A DNA stretch of 21,835 nucleotides from Silene noctiflora (GCA_009801015.1 VHZZ01003107.1:34979-56813); one strand, 5' to 3'; shown: positions 9,905-19,517, counted from the first letter of the stretch. Made by a program: numbers and translations. The notes: a model not told the origin generated them from the letters alone.

Positions 9905-10427
9905 CCTTGAATGATTTGTGTCGGATACTTGATGTGAGGAGAGGACTGCTTGAACGGAAACGTGGGCTACAACTTCTGGCCTTCTGGGCTGAAGACTTGG
10001 GCCAAAAACACAAGTTAAATATATTTGGAAATGGACTGCATACTTTTTCAGCCTAACACAAATTCTTTCATAAAACTACCCTTTTCGTATTCTTTCATGT
10101 GTTTTTGGTTCTTTTTTTGTATCGGATTTCGGAACATTAAAAAAAAAATATTAGCCACATTTTTAACAACACAAAAAAGTGATCTTCCCGTATGATTTTA
10201 TAAGTTTAAAAAAATTCCACCCTTGAACCAATTGTCGAAAAAGGAGTAACGTCTCGGTTTATATTTCCGGAGACTATCATCATTTTCCATTAGGGAATAT
10301 ACCGAAAACATAACAAGTTCACATTCCTAAATCCTAATAATCAATCACTCTAGTCCACTCCAATGAATCACTACAAAGTGCTAACACCCCTAATCTTCAT
10401 TTCATCAATTACCAATAACATTAACGC
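9905..10427. other. HSP70 downstream flank
   Basis: No gene or recognised repeat. The part next to 10427 is the 3' untranslated region of the minus-strand HSP70 gene. No clear AATAAA signal was identified and the transcript end is not placed. Confidence 0.5.
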
Positions 10428-13400
10428 TTAATCAAGCTCCAAAATCTCGATGTCGGAGCTAGTGTAGCCATCTTCAGGATCAGCAGTACAGGGTTGATGC
10501 ATATTCTCAAAAATAGGCTCACAGATGCTCTCAACTTCTTTCAGTTTATCCTCGATCTTTGTCACATCGAGGAACAAGTGATTCCAATCTAGCCATTGAA
10601 TCGTCTGCTCGATAGCGTCCCCCAACTTCCTCTTCTCCTTTCTCCCTATCTTCATCTCATACCTTCTTAATCTCTCCTTCGTCTCCAACACATAGTCTTC
10701 CAACCTATTTTTGGCCTTAGCCGTCTTCTTGCGCTCCTCTTCTTCGTCTTTGTACTTCTTAGCATCGCTCATCATCTTATCGATTTCTCTCCTTGATAAC
10801 CGTCCACTGTGATCAGTAATAGTGATTTGCTCCTTATTGTGCGACCCATGAAGTTGGGCCGACACAGTAAGGATGCCATCATCATCAATGTCAAAGCAGA
10901 CGTCAATTTGCGGGACTCTCTTTGGAGCTCGGGGAAGGGAATACAAGCGAAATCTACCCAATAGATTGTTGTCTTTAGCAATTGGTTCCTCGCCTTCATA
11001 AATCGTGATATCAACAGATGGTTGGTTGTCATGCACAGTTGTAAAGCCTCCTACCACCATTTTAGTTGGTAGCGTTGTGTTTCGAGGAACTATAACTCTA
11101 AAATCACCACTATGGAGTCCAACGCCAAGAGATAGCGGAGTCACATCAACAACAACGGAACTTAAGCTGGCACTTTTACCAGCCAACATTGCTGCATGAA
11201 AAGCAGCGCCATAGGCAATAGCTTCATCTGGGTTGATGCTTTTGCAAAGTTCCTTTCCCTGAAAAAACTCTTGTAACAATTTTTGAACTTTAGGTATCCG
11301 GGTTGACCCACCCACCAGAACAACGTCATGAACATCGGTTTTCTCCATCTTAGCATCATTTAAACACTTCTGGACTGCAAAGATACAATCCGAAAACAAG
11401 TCCTTGTTCATCTTTTCAAAACGAGCACGACTTATAGTGGAAGAGAAATCAATTCCATCACAAAGGCAATCGATATCAACAACTGTTTCGACAGTTGAAG
11501 AAAGGAGTCTCTTAGCCTTCTCACAAGCAACTCTCAACCTACTCATAGCTTTAGGATTCCCGGCCACATCTTTATTATGTTTCCTCTGAAATTCAGCTGT
11601 AAAGTGATCCACCATTCTGTTGTCGAAATCTCTCCCACCGAGATGGGTGTCTCCACTGACAGCTTTCACTTCAAAAGCATCCTTTCCAATAGCCACCAGA
11701 GATACATCAAAGGTCCCGCCACCTAGGTCAAAAACCAACACGATTTTTGAGGCACAATCACCTGATTGAACCTTCTTGTCGAGCCCATAAGCTATGGCCG
11801 CTGCAGTGGGCTCATTGATGATACGCAGGACATCAAGCCCTGCAATAGTGCTGGCATCTTTAGTGGCTTGACGTTGAGCATTGTTAAAGTAAGCAGGGAC
11901 AGTGACAACTGCTTGTTTTACTGCGGAACCAAGATACGCCTCTGCTATCTCTTTCATCTTGAAAAGTATCATTGAGGAAATTTCCTCAGGGGAGAATTGC
12001 TTCTCTTCACCTTTGTAAGTGACCTCAATTAAAGGCTTCTTGTCGTCGTAGGAATCAGGAGTGGCGATCACTTTAAATGGCCAGAGCTTCATATCATTCT
12101 GTACAGTTGTGTCATTGAATTTCTTGCCTATAAGCCTCTTTGCATCTGTGAACAGCTCAGTAATTGTAGCTGCCTATAATCAGGAGATTAAATGCAATTT
12201 ATAACAGCATCAAGATTGGATGATGCTCCCTTTATCCCAGTCATTTGTTTACATTTTACATACTTTGTGAGTATTATTTTAATCAAAGGTAAACAAATGA
12301 TTGGGACGGTGGGACGGAGGGAGTATCTGATAAAAATTACATCTACCAAGTCTATTGTTGTGTGAAATGAGGCACAAAGCTAGTGTGACAACAAAGGAGG
12401 TAGGAAGCAAATGGACCCAATTTCTACAGTATCAAAATCGCATTCGTTCAAACCAAAGAATAACGAGTTTTCAACGACCATAAGCTACAAAATATCATCC
12501 TACGAAATTGACTTAAGACACCTAAGTCGTCATGGCTATGAAAGCATAAATTTTGTGTATTAATCCCTTTGTCACAATCATTTGTTTACCTTTGCTTGAA
12601 ATCTTTCTAGTAAAAAAGCTACTGAGTATTTAATTACAAGTCTACTCTATGATACAACAAAACCACATAAAACCAACGTGAATTTCACAATTTAATTAGA
12701 AACAAAACAAATTTTTCGAATCATTTTATTCGAGTGATCGAGTCCTCCATGATTTTTAACAAACACAATAACATTGAAGAGACGGTCTCTCATGCACTAA
12801 GTTATTGAGAGACCACTTTAATCATACCCTTTTATGTATTTTTTCGTACCCCATTGATTTAGAGGGATTCAATTTCCCTTCTCCAAGTCAAATGGAGGGA
12901 AATTGTATCCAAACACCCACACCCTTTCCCTTCTCTCCCTTTCCCTTCCCTCCTCCCCCCTCCCCTTCCCCTTCCCCTTCCCCTTCCTTTCCATTCTCTT
13001 TTACTATCCAAACACACCCTAAAAGTAGATGAAAAGTAAAGAAAGCAAACTATGATAAATACTCCCTCCGTTTCAATCACTTCTCTACATTCTCTTTCTT
13101 GAGCGGTATTTTAATACGCAATCCGTCCTCTGGTTATTTGTTTACCTTTATGTGTTTGGATAGCAAAAGTGGAGGGAAAGGGAGAGGAGGGGGAAGGAGG
13201 GAAGGAAAAGGAAGAGAAAGGAAGGGGAGGGGGAATAAAGTGTGGTTGTTTGGATTAGGCTTATGTGGAGAGATTTTGATTAGGCTTGTCCAAATCCCTC
13301 TTCCTCCAATTTCCTCCACCCTTATTTGTTATCCAAACAAGGGATTTTAAATCTACTACTCTTCCACCCTTTCTTTTCCCTTCAAATCCTTCAATCCAAA

Positions 13401-14077
13401 CACAGTGTGTGTTTGGATAGCAAAAGTGGAGAGAAAGGAAGGGGAGGGGGAAAGAAAGAAGAGAAAGGGAGGTAAGGGAAGGGGAGGGCAAATGGGGTGT
13501 GGGTGTTTGGATACAATTTTCTTCTAAATCTTGCCTATTCTGGATAGATTTTGATTTGCCTTCTTCAAATCTTCCCCTCCATTTCCCTCCACCTTTGTTT
13601 GTTATCCAAATAAGGTACTCTCTCCCTTTCTTTTCCCTCTAAATCCCTCAATCCAAACACACTCTTAGTGTTAGCACAAAGACCAAGGAAGGAGAATGAA
13701 ACCAATTATTGAATAGCAAATGGACCAGATTGAGCGTGGATAATCAAGTAACCCATCAAAGGTATTCCAAAATAGAAAGGCAAACAATTGACCGAAATAA
13801 GAGTAAAACTGTAAAAGGTAAACAAAAATAATTGGAACGGAGGGAGTATACCAAAAATAGTATTAGAGGCATTTGCTGAGGCTTGATTTTTGGCGGCTTC
13901 ACCCATAAGCCGCTCGTGTTGGTTGAATGCAACCCAAGACGGTGTCGTACGGTTTCCTAAGTCGTTGATAATGATCTCGACTCGACTTTGCTCCGGTTGC
14001 CATACGCCCACACATGAGTACGTTGTTCCGAGATCGATTCCTATTGCCGACAAATATTTTTCGCCTTTCTCCACCAT
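10428..14077 (-). CDS. HSP70: divergent cytosolic-type HSP70 chaperone, two exons, 647 aa
   Basis: ATP-driven chaperone of the Hsp70 family. Exon 1 is 14077-13852 (75 codons plus one base); exon 2 is 12145-10428, ending TAA. Joining G at 13852 to AT at 12145 recreates the Asp codon in NTIF-D-AKRLIG, the conserved plant Hsc70 intron site. Visible motifs: GIDLGTTYS (13-21), the AKRLIG lysine (78), [11 protein letters not shown] (214-224), [14 protein letters not shown] (350-363) and DVTPLSLG (409-416), followed by the substrate-binding domain and helical lid. There is no signal or transit peptide, so it is probably cytosolic or nuclear. Unusual points: the tail ends ILELD instead of EEVD; Arg 247 replaces Glu in GGEDFDN; Asn 164 replaces Asp in YFND; the linker reads SVVVD instead of LLLLD; LHSGD replaces ETAGG. 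Length is normal and the frame is intact, so it is probably a functional but fast-evolving paralogue. A recently disabled copy cannot be excluded without expression data. Confidence 0.92.
12226..12323. mobile_element. Stowaway MITE, 98 bp
   Basis: The left end CTCCCTTTATCCC..CATTTGTTTAC pairs with the right end GTAAACAAATGATTGGG..CGGAGGGAG. It is followed by TA; the left flank is TG, probably a mutated TA. This is the common CTCCCTCCGT Stowaway type of the Tc1/mariner superfamily. It lies about 80 bp from the HSP70 splice acceptor. Confidence 0.75.
12861..13020 (-). mobile_element. partial Tourist-like MITE, reversed copy
   Basis: Read on the minus strand it starts GGGTGTGTTTGGATAG at about 13018, runs through a purine-rich stretch (pyrimidine-rich on the plus strand, 12928-12995), and reaches GTGTTTGGATACAATTT, matching the left half of the unit at 13408-13661. 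The second half is missing or unrecognisable. GGG..TGTTTGG is the Tourist start motif. Confidence 0.6.
13151..13404 (+). mobile_element. Tourist-like MITE unit 1, 254 bp
   Basis: Starts TGTGTTTGGATAGCAAAAG and ends AATCCAAACACA, an inverted repeat. The first part is almost pure purine (GGGAGAGGAGGGGGAAGG, 13168-13232) and the last part pyrimidine-rich. An internal TTGTTTGGAT / ATCCAAACAA pair lies at about 13245 and 13331. It is preceded by TTA. Confidence 0.7.
13408..13661 (+). mobile_element. Tourist-like MITE unit 2, 254 bp
   Basis: Same length, ends and internal order as the unit at 13151, and only 3 bp away from it in the same orientation. Its outer end ATCCAAACACACTC is followed by TTA at 13665-13667, matching the TTA before unit 1, as if the pair moved or arose as one insertion. 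Noncoding. Confidence 0.7.
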
Positions 14078-14211
14078 TTGTATTTGTCTCCAAATATACT
14101 CCTACGAAGACCAAGAAGAAAACTTGTGCTGAAAAGTAAAAGATCTCGATATTTTTGGGCGGGCTTTCGTGCAGGGTATTTAGAAGGGGGTTTTAGTCTT
14201 TCGTGTAAGGC

Positions 14212-14219
14212 AATTTATA
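14212..14219 (-). promoter_or_regulatory. candidate TATA box of HSP70
   Basis: TATAAATT on the minus strand, about 135 bp before the start codon, which would allow a 5' leader of roughly 100 bases. A second TATA-like word, TTATATAA, lies 24 bp further upstream. No perfect alternating nGAAnnTTCn heat-shock element is seen between the gene and the MITE at 14244. Confidence 0.45.
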
Positions 14220-14243
14220 CGAATACTCCGTATAGTTATATAA

Positions 14244-14802
14244 GCACGAAAGTGGTAATTAAGCTCTTTAATTTTATTCAATTATGATAAGTTTTATTTG
14301 GAGCAATTAAGTCCCTTAAGTTTCACCAAAAGTGAAATTCAACCCCATTTTTAAAATTTTCACAAGAATTTTGATTAAAAATATGTTATATTTGTATTAA
14401 ACAATTTATTAAATACTAAAAATTACTAATTGCAATTTTACGAATTTCTACATAATTTATTAATCATCAAAAACACTTTTACATACATATTTAGTAAATT
14501 GTTTATAATTTATATAGTATTCATACATATATAATAAATTGTCTATATACTATAAAATTCAAAAAGAAAAAAAAATCGATATTAAATATAAGTATAAAAG
14601 TTCTAAAATTATAAAACAAAATATTTTATATTTGATAAATTGTATTAAAAGTAATTTTAATTTAAGAATTTTGTGAAAATTAAGAAGTGAGGTTGAATTT
14701 CACTTTTGGTGAAACTTAAAGGACTTGATTGTTCCAAATAAAACTTATGGGACCTAATTTCACAATTGAAAAGAGTTAAGAGGCTTAATTACCACTTTTG
14801 CG
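14244..14802. mobile_element. MULE-type MITE with long terminal inverted repeats, 559 bp
   Basis: About 125 bp at each end are inverted copies: AAAGTGGTAATTAAG..TCTT, then AGTTTTATTTGGA.CAAT, then AGTTTCACCAAAAGTGAAAT, then TTTTCACAA. The centre is AT-rich. Flanks are GTTATATAA (14235-14243) and GTTATCTAA (14803-14811), a 9-bp duplication with one mismatch. Long inverted repeats plus a 9-bp duplication point to the Mutator-like superfamily. No transposase. It lies 167 bp upstream of the HSP70 start codon. Confidence 0.8.
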
Positions 14803-14811
14803 GTTATCTAA

Positions 14812-15391
14812 TTAGTGCAAATCCCGTGCTAATGTACGGTATTTTAGATTGTGATGCATAAAGATTTTAGTAATTAAAGAAATTGTACGTATTGCGTGAC
14901 ACAGTCTTATATCCAATATGTAAAAAGACAACTTACTTATTAGCATTAAATGAGTACTTTTTTTTTAATAAAAATGGTCCATCTGGCAGTATAAAACCGT
15001 CTTACCCCTATAATTTGTGTTCAAAAAAGTCCACTCTACATCTTGTGTAAAAGAAATTTGTATATAATTGAAATTTGTTATAGTACAACTTTTACATATA
15101 CGATATAATAAAAGAACAACTTTTTATGTTTAAGACCTTAAAATAAATAAAAAAATTGTCATTTATTATCATATATCAATTTGTCTAGCTAACATGTTAT
15201 AATATTGGAAGATCTTAAGATGATATATTGATATAATTAAGGGCCTAATTCTACATAATAATCTTATAGAATGGTTAAGTAGTGAAGACTCATTCCCTTG
15301 CTAGAAAATTTGAGCGGGAAAATTTAAGAGATGACTTATTCTTTAAGTTTAAGGGGGATGGATAAAAATACAATAGTAATAATAGTGGTTA
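14812..15391. other. gene-free AT-rich stretch
   Basis: No gene. A dispersed-repeat core (GGTCCATCTGGCAGTATAAA, ACCGTCTTA) is near 14975-15005, related to the AGACGGT repeats at 5221 and 12780. Confidence 0.5.
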
Positions 15392-15610
15392 TAGATCTGG
15401 CAAAATCAACCCGACTCGATTGACCTGACCCGAAAAGGCTACCCTGACACCTGAAATTGACCCGAATTACAATCCTCAAATTTGACCAAAAACCCAAATC
15501 GACCTGACCCCTGTCCGAACATGACATGAGCTTTGTTAACCTGAAAATGACCCCGATCCAAAATAAGGCGATTCAAAACTACCCGACCAGGAAATGACTC
15601 GGCAAAACAT
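15392..15610. mobile_element. hAT-like GGGTC-family element, left part
   Basis: Starts TAGATCTGGCAAAATC, the family terminus, and continues with about 200 bp of GACCCG/TGACC words in the same orientation as the 9054 element. It then passes into AT-rich sequence like that element's centre. A right terminus was not found, so the copy is probably truncated; a few TGACTCGAACC words near 15940 may be part of its far arm. Confidence 0.55.
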
Positions 15611-16030
15611 AATTCTAATTGAAAAAAATAAAAATTGAAATGATTATTTTAAAAGAAATTTAATATTTTGTACGTTAAAATAAACAATTAATTATCAAAC
15701 TAAACTAAAAATAAGTAATAATACTAAACAGTCCCTCATATTCAGCCTGTAGTTTCTCCTCTCCTTTTTTCATACTAGTCAGGTTTTTTTCCCTCTCTCC
15801 TTATTTGGAAACCTTTGTTTGACTCAAATTCAATTTCATGTGGGGTAGGTTATTCTGTGTGGTCCAAATTCATTTCCTTAATTTTTATGCAAAAGCTGAA
15901 TAGGAGGAGGTATGTTTTTTTCCGCTTTTAAGTATTGACCAAAAAATGACTCGAACCTTAAATAACCCAAAGAGGACAAAATTGAATCAATTATATTAAA
16001 AAATGAATCTTGAACATAAGCGACAATAAG

Positions 16031-16082
16031 TCTCTTATAAAACGGTTTTACAATAAACAATGTAAAACTATTTATAAGAGAT
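16031..16082. repeat. short inverted repeat (hairpin)
   Basis: TCTCTTATAAAACGGTTTTACA and TGTAAAACTATTTATAAGAGA are inverted copies about 20 bp long, separated by a short loop. It may be a deletion relic of a MITE. Confidence 0.7.
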
Positions 16083-16221
16083 TTTAATGCCCCTATTAAG
16101 GAGGATGGTGGTTGGTATAAGTTATTTTAGGAGAGTTAATAAGGTAAATTATCCCTTAACTTTACAATAAGAAGTATGTAAAACAGTTTTACATGAAAAA
16201 TTGCTCAGATAAAGAAGACGC

Positions 16222-16457
16222 AAAAAAGTTTAAGCAGATGATTGAAGTCCAAAGATCGGTTTTGTACTCTAACACGCCCCCTCACACGAATGCCCTTCGG
16301 GCTTGAAATGTGGATGCAACTGCAGGCCTCCCTATACCCGGTGTTAATATTCCACTTTAAAATGAGAGGGGTTGGATTCAAACCCAAAAAATCATCTCAA
16401 CTAAAAAGGTTAAATTGATGGTTGGTAATTCTAAGATCGATTTTATACTCTAACATG
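16222..16457. repeat. direct repeats of about 50 bp around a 130-bp spacer
   Basis: AAAAGTTTAAGCAGATGATTG..AAGATCGGTTTTGTACTCTAACA at 16226 recurs as AAAAGGTTAAATTGATGGTTGG..AAGATCGATTTTATACTCTAACA at 16405. The spacer carries CGCCCCCTCACACGAATGCC and TACCCGGTGTTAAT. This could be a tandem remnant or the ends of a small element; the family is not identified. Confidence 0.6.
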
Positions 16458-16964
16458 TTTTATCAATGAAGAATCATTAAGTTCATGATTTTTAATTGTA
16501 ATTACTCTGAATTCATAATCTTTCGCTCCCCTGACCATCCCAAGTACGAGGTCAAGCTAATTGGATCTCCGGACATTTTTACTCTTAAACTAACCTAGGG
16601 GAAAATGTGGAAAAAGGAGGGGTAAAGAGGGAAAAAAATAGGTGAGCCATGTAATTGTGGGTTGATAAGTGGGCCATGTAATGACATTTTATGTAAATAT
16701 CAAATAAGTATTAGGACAACTTGACAATGTTGTGAGTCAAAAAAGAAAAGTTACATTTGGTTTGGATCATCTGTTTATATGAAGTGTTGCCTTTATCTTG
16801 GATTGGAGGGAGTATATTTTTTATTAATTACTTATGTTGTCAATCAATTACATCTCTCTACATATAAGGTCATGAGTTGGGTCAAATTAATTCAACAAAA
16901 GTCACCAATTGACCTCTTTTTGCAATAATAAGTCATGTTAATTATGTTATTTTTCTTCGAGGGA

Positions 16965-18306
16965 AAAAGCCCAAAGGCCTTACTGTATTAATCGAGAATC
17001 AAAGTTCACAGCGGTGTTCGGAATTGGAGGTAAGACATCCGACCACACTAATCTACCGACAACTCTAGGCGAAATATGAGCTAAAGAGTGCGCCACAAAA
17101 TTGTTTACACGACTCGTATACGACCACACAACAAAACTGAAAGAATTACATAAAACTAAAATATCATCCAGCACTAGCGCAAGCATACTCCTTCCCGTAA
17201 TCTTCTTCCGCAACGCATCAACCACCGGTAAGCAATCACTTTTCACCACGATCTTCAAATGCCAGCGCCGCTTTGCTTCACTAAGACCTTCGAGAACTGC
17301 AACCGCTTCAGCTACTTGAGGATCCCAACTCTAGTCTTGCATAACCGAAATTCCCCACAACACCTTACCCCTGTCATCTCGACACACCACCCCAAAACTC
17401 ACCCCCTCTCCCGCCTTAGCACCATCATCCACGTTAACCTTGACGAAACCCGCCTGAGGTGCAGTCCACCCTTCCCGTCACCAACAGCCCCACTTCCCCG
17501 ACCTTCAATCCCCCTTCTCCTTCGAGTAAAGCCTCCCCCCTCCATCTCTTCCATAACGTCCTTAGCTCTTCTCACCACCCCCATCGGGTCCACCTCTCTC
17601 CCATAAAAAAATCACCTTGTTGCGGTGCTCCCACATAGCCCAACAACCCACCATAAACAACGCATGTTCCCGACCCCCAAACTCTCTCCACCTTGCTTCG
17701 ACCCAATCCCGCACCCCTCCCCCCACTTCCGTCCTCTTCATCATCAAACCCAAGACCCCTCCAAACCCGTTTAGCAATGACACAATCACGGAATGAATTA
17801 AGACTCGACTCAACAAAAAAATTACAGAACGAGCAAAAAGAACACTCACCTCGAACTCGAGAAGCAACATTCGCTTTTGTAGCCAAGGCCTCGCTGCACA
17901 GTTGCCAAAAGAAGAGCTTCAATCGAGGACATACCGAGATTTTTCAGAGCCTATTCCACAACCATTTTTCCTTCTCCCACTCCGACGCCCCTCCCACCTC
18001 AATCACATATCCCCTGCCAAATGTCGATACGCCGACCTCACCGTAAACATTCCATCCTTCTCAGCCACCCAATACCACTCATTAGCCGATTTATTAACAC
18101 TAATCCGATTATTCCTTACTCGTTCACACTCAAAGGCCAGAAGGGGCGTTGACATCAACTCACCATTCCACTGACAACCATAAGTTCGTCAACTAACATA
18201 CCTTCACACCCCGAGACCTGTGGTGATATAATACGCCCTGTCTGTGTATTAGGTAACCACGCATCAGCTCAAACCCGAGTCGTCTTCCCATCTCCAATTC
18301 GGTGCC
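16965..18306 (-). pseudogene. LINE (plant L1 type), 3' part of the reverse-transcriptase ORF
   Basis: In order on the minus strand: RIGDGKTTRV..ADAWLPNTQTGRI (about 18300-18220), NEWYWVAEKDGMFTVRSAYR (about 18090-18030), the zf-RVT motif LKLFFWQLCSEALATKANVA with ECSFCSFCN and SLNSFRDCVIAKRVW (about 17925-17760), then an RNase H domain with FVKVNVDDGA, the VAEAVAVLEGL acidic motif and IVVKSDCLPVVDAL (about 17450-17200), ending TAA at 16980. This is the C-terminal layout of plant L1-type ORF2. The pieces lie in three frames. In-frame stops occur at 18269-18271 and 17944-17946 (each TGA where Trp is expected) and 17331-17333, so the copy is dead. The upstream polymerase part is absent; the left boundary coincides with the start of an LTR at 18307. 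Confidence 0.85.
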
Positions 18307-18624
18307 TGATGTGAATCGTATTTACGCACATTTAGTCCCCTAACTAGCCTCGTTCTACATGCTTTTATGTATGCATTAGGGTCGTTTCTTATCTTTAGCT
18401 ACCTATTTGCTATTCTATGAGGTTTCGATGCTTTCGGTAGGAGAAGAGTGCCAACCTTGCATTCTCGAAGCATTTTAAAGCTAAATTGATTCACATTAAA
18501 CGACCATGCAACAAGGAGGGACCAAGAATAAATACCGTAGTAAGTAGAACAAGTATTTGGGCAATAAAGAGGAGTCCCCACGAGTTGAGAGGCAGCAAAG
18601 CCAAGCAAGCAAGAATGCAGGCTG

Positions 18625-18677
18625 ACTCGTGCGAGCTCAGCCTAGATCGTGCGAGTCCCAACCTAACTCGTGGGAGT
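18625..18677. repeat. three dyad-symmetric sites 20-21 bp apart in LTR copy 0
   Basis: ACTCGTGCGAG, ATCGTGCGAGT and ACTCGTGGGAGT, with centres stepping 20 and 21 bp (CGTG at 18628, 18648 and 18669). The consensus is a dyad with arms ACTCG/CGAGT. Confidence 0.75.
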
Positions 18678-18828
18678 TCCACAGGACTTGAGCGACTTCT
18701 GCAGCAGGATCTTTTCTCGTTCAAGCAAGGACTCCCACTAGTTGCTCTGACTATAGCATCTCTTTGGATCTTTTTAAGAGGCATAATTGTCATTTAAGCC
18801 CTTAATTTACCTTAATACTTGTACTTAG

Positions 18829-18836
18829 TATAAATA
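18829..18836 (+). promoter_or_regulatory. TATA box of LTR copy 0
   Basis: TATAAATA, about 150 bp after the dyad array, in the position expected for the U3 promoter. Confidence 0.5.
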
Positions 18837-19485
18837 GCCTATGTAATTAGAGAATGAGAGACATATTTTTGGGGACTCTCTTAGGTTAGATTAGTTTAAT
18901 TATATCTTTATTCATTCCTTATTGTTCAAGTAATCTTAGATCTAGTTTGTAATTGAAGATTTCTTAGGTTTTGGATTGAAGAATTGACAACTCTTCATCA
19001 TTAATCAAAACTTTTGATGTGTCTAATATTTATATGATTTTACCCCCCTAAATTATCTCGGTTTTACATATTATTTGCACTATTATTAGTGTTTTATTGA
19101 GCTAATCCCGTGTTCTAGATATATTGCTCGTGTTTAGTATGTTTTGTAGGAAATGTAGCTTTTAGTAGCTATTTTCCGTCAAATATGCAATTATCGAGTT
19201 CACGAGGCTAAGTGGAAGCTAAAATGGATCATGCAAGCATAAAGAAGTGGATTGATGAAGTAATATGGAAGAAATGGCCCAAATGCAAATCATCCACCGA
19301 CAAATGGCAAATGTAAACAAATGAGAAATAAAAGCCCAAAAAGGAAGTCCAAGCAATCATGTGGAGTTCCTAGCTTAGGATTCCACAAAAGTGTAATAAG
19401 TCGGATGATTAAAGGAGAATTACTTAATATTGGATTCCATGGGCATTAAACAAAGCATTGAAGACATATACCCGGATTCAAGCAA

Positions 19486-19517
19486 CCCCGATCGGGGTGG
19501 CCCGTCCCCGATCGGGG
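19486..19517. repeat. paired 12-bp palindromes in LTR copy 1
   Basis: CCCCGATCGGGG at 19486-19497 and again at 19506-19517, both perfect, repeating at exactly 20 bp. Confidence 0.95.

Larger units (their letters stand above)
13062..13846. mobile_element. Stowaway MITE interrupted by a Tourist-like dimer
   Basis: CTCCCTCCGTTTCAATCAC at the left and GGTAAACAAA..ATTGGAACGGAGGGAG at the right form the terminal inverted repeat. TA flanks both ends (13060-13061 and 13847-13848), the expected Tc1/mariner duplication. A second internal Stowaway-like end (GGTTATTTGTTTACCTTT at about 13132) suggests two Stowaway pieces may be present. The right end is 5 bp from the HSP70 exon 1 boundary. Confidence 0.7.
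12146..13851 (-). other. HSP70 intron, 1,706 bp, MITE-rich
   Basis: Starts GTATAC at 13851 and ends TTCACAG at 12146 on the minus strand. It interrupts the Asp codon of the AKRLIG region after the first base. Exon 1's frame runs on into the intron, and exon 2's frame opens upstream of its first Met, so neither open frame by itself marks the gene ends. The intron contains one short Stowaway (12226-12323), half of a reversed Tourist-like element (about 12861-13020), and a second Stowaway (13062-13846) that encloses a Tourist-like dimer. The remaining 12330-12860 is AT-rich with only a degenerate Stowaway end near 12565 and a GAGACGGTCTC palindrome near 12780. Confidence 0.85.
15611..16964. other. 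gene-free stretch with hairpin and direct repeats
   Basis: Contains a near-perfect hairpin at 16031-16082, a direct repeat pair at 16222-16276 / 16405-16457, and a Stowaway remnant ending TTGGATTGGAGGGAGTA at about 16814. No gene is seen. Confidence 0.5.
18307..19014 (+). mobile_element. gypsy-type LTR copy 0 (oldest of three)
   Basis: Starts TGATGTGAATCGTATTTACG, aligning in layout with the starts at 19015 and 20099: a TTTAGTCCCC block, a GTAGGA block, an AAGCTAAA..ATGCAA block, a dyad array and a TATA box. A possible end CATCA at 19000 would pair with the TGATG start. It lacks the 3' segment seen in the copy at 20099, consistent with the next copy having inserted here. Fossil. Confidence 0.55.

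Noticed and set aside
12146-12180. Alternative acceptors for the HSP70 intron (for example TATAG at about 12174 or GCAG at about 12169)
   Set aside because: They add residues between NTIF and AKRLIG not found in the family; the acceptor TTCACAG at 12146 restores the Asp codon and the canonical motif.
12805-13491. Overlapping Pro/Ser-rich and Gly/Arg-rich open frames on both strands
   Set aside because: Artefacts of the polypurine/polypyrimidine tracts in intronic MITEs.
13706-13851. Continuation of the HSP70 exon 1 frame past 13852
   Set aside because: It leaves Hsp70 homology exactly at the conserved intron site and runs into a Stowaway end; a GT donor and a matching acceptor at 12146 explain it.
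16280-16385. Possible tRNA-derived SINE (GGTTGGATTCAAACCC resembles a box B)
   Set aside because: No matching box A at the correct distance and no poly(A)-like tail; left as an unassigned direct-repeat unit.
16925-16975. LINE 3' end with poly(A) tail and target duplication
   Set aside because: Only a short A-rich stretch on the minus strand is visible and no duplication could be paired, so the exact end is left approximate.
17101-18174. Plus-strand frames of 72-117 codons
   Set aside because: Antisense to the LINE zf-RVT and RNase H region, which has clear family motifs on the minus strand.
18486-18797. Roughly 100-codon frames on both strands
   Set aside because: Both lie within LTR copy 0 and have no domain features.
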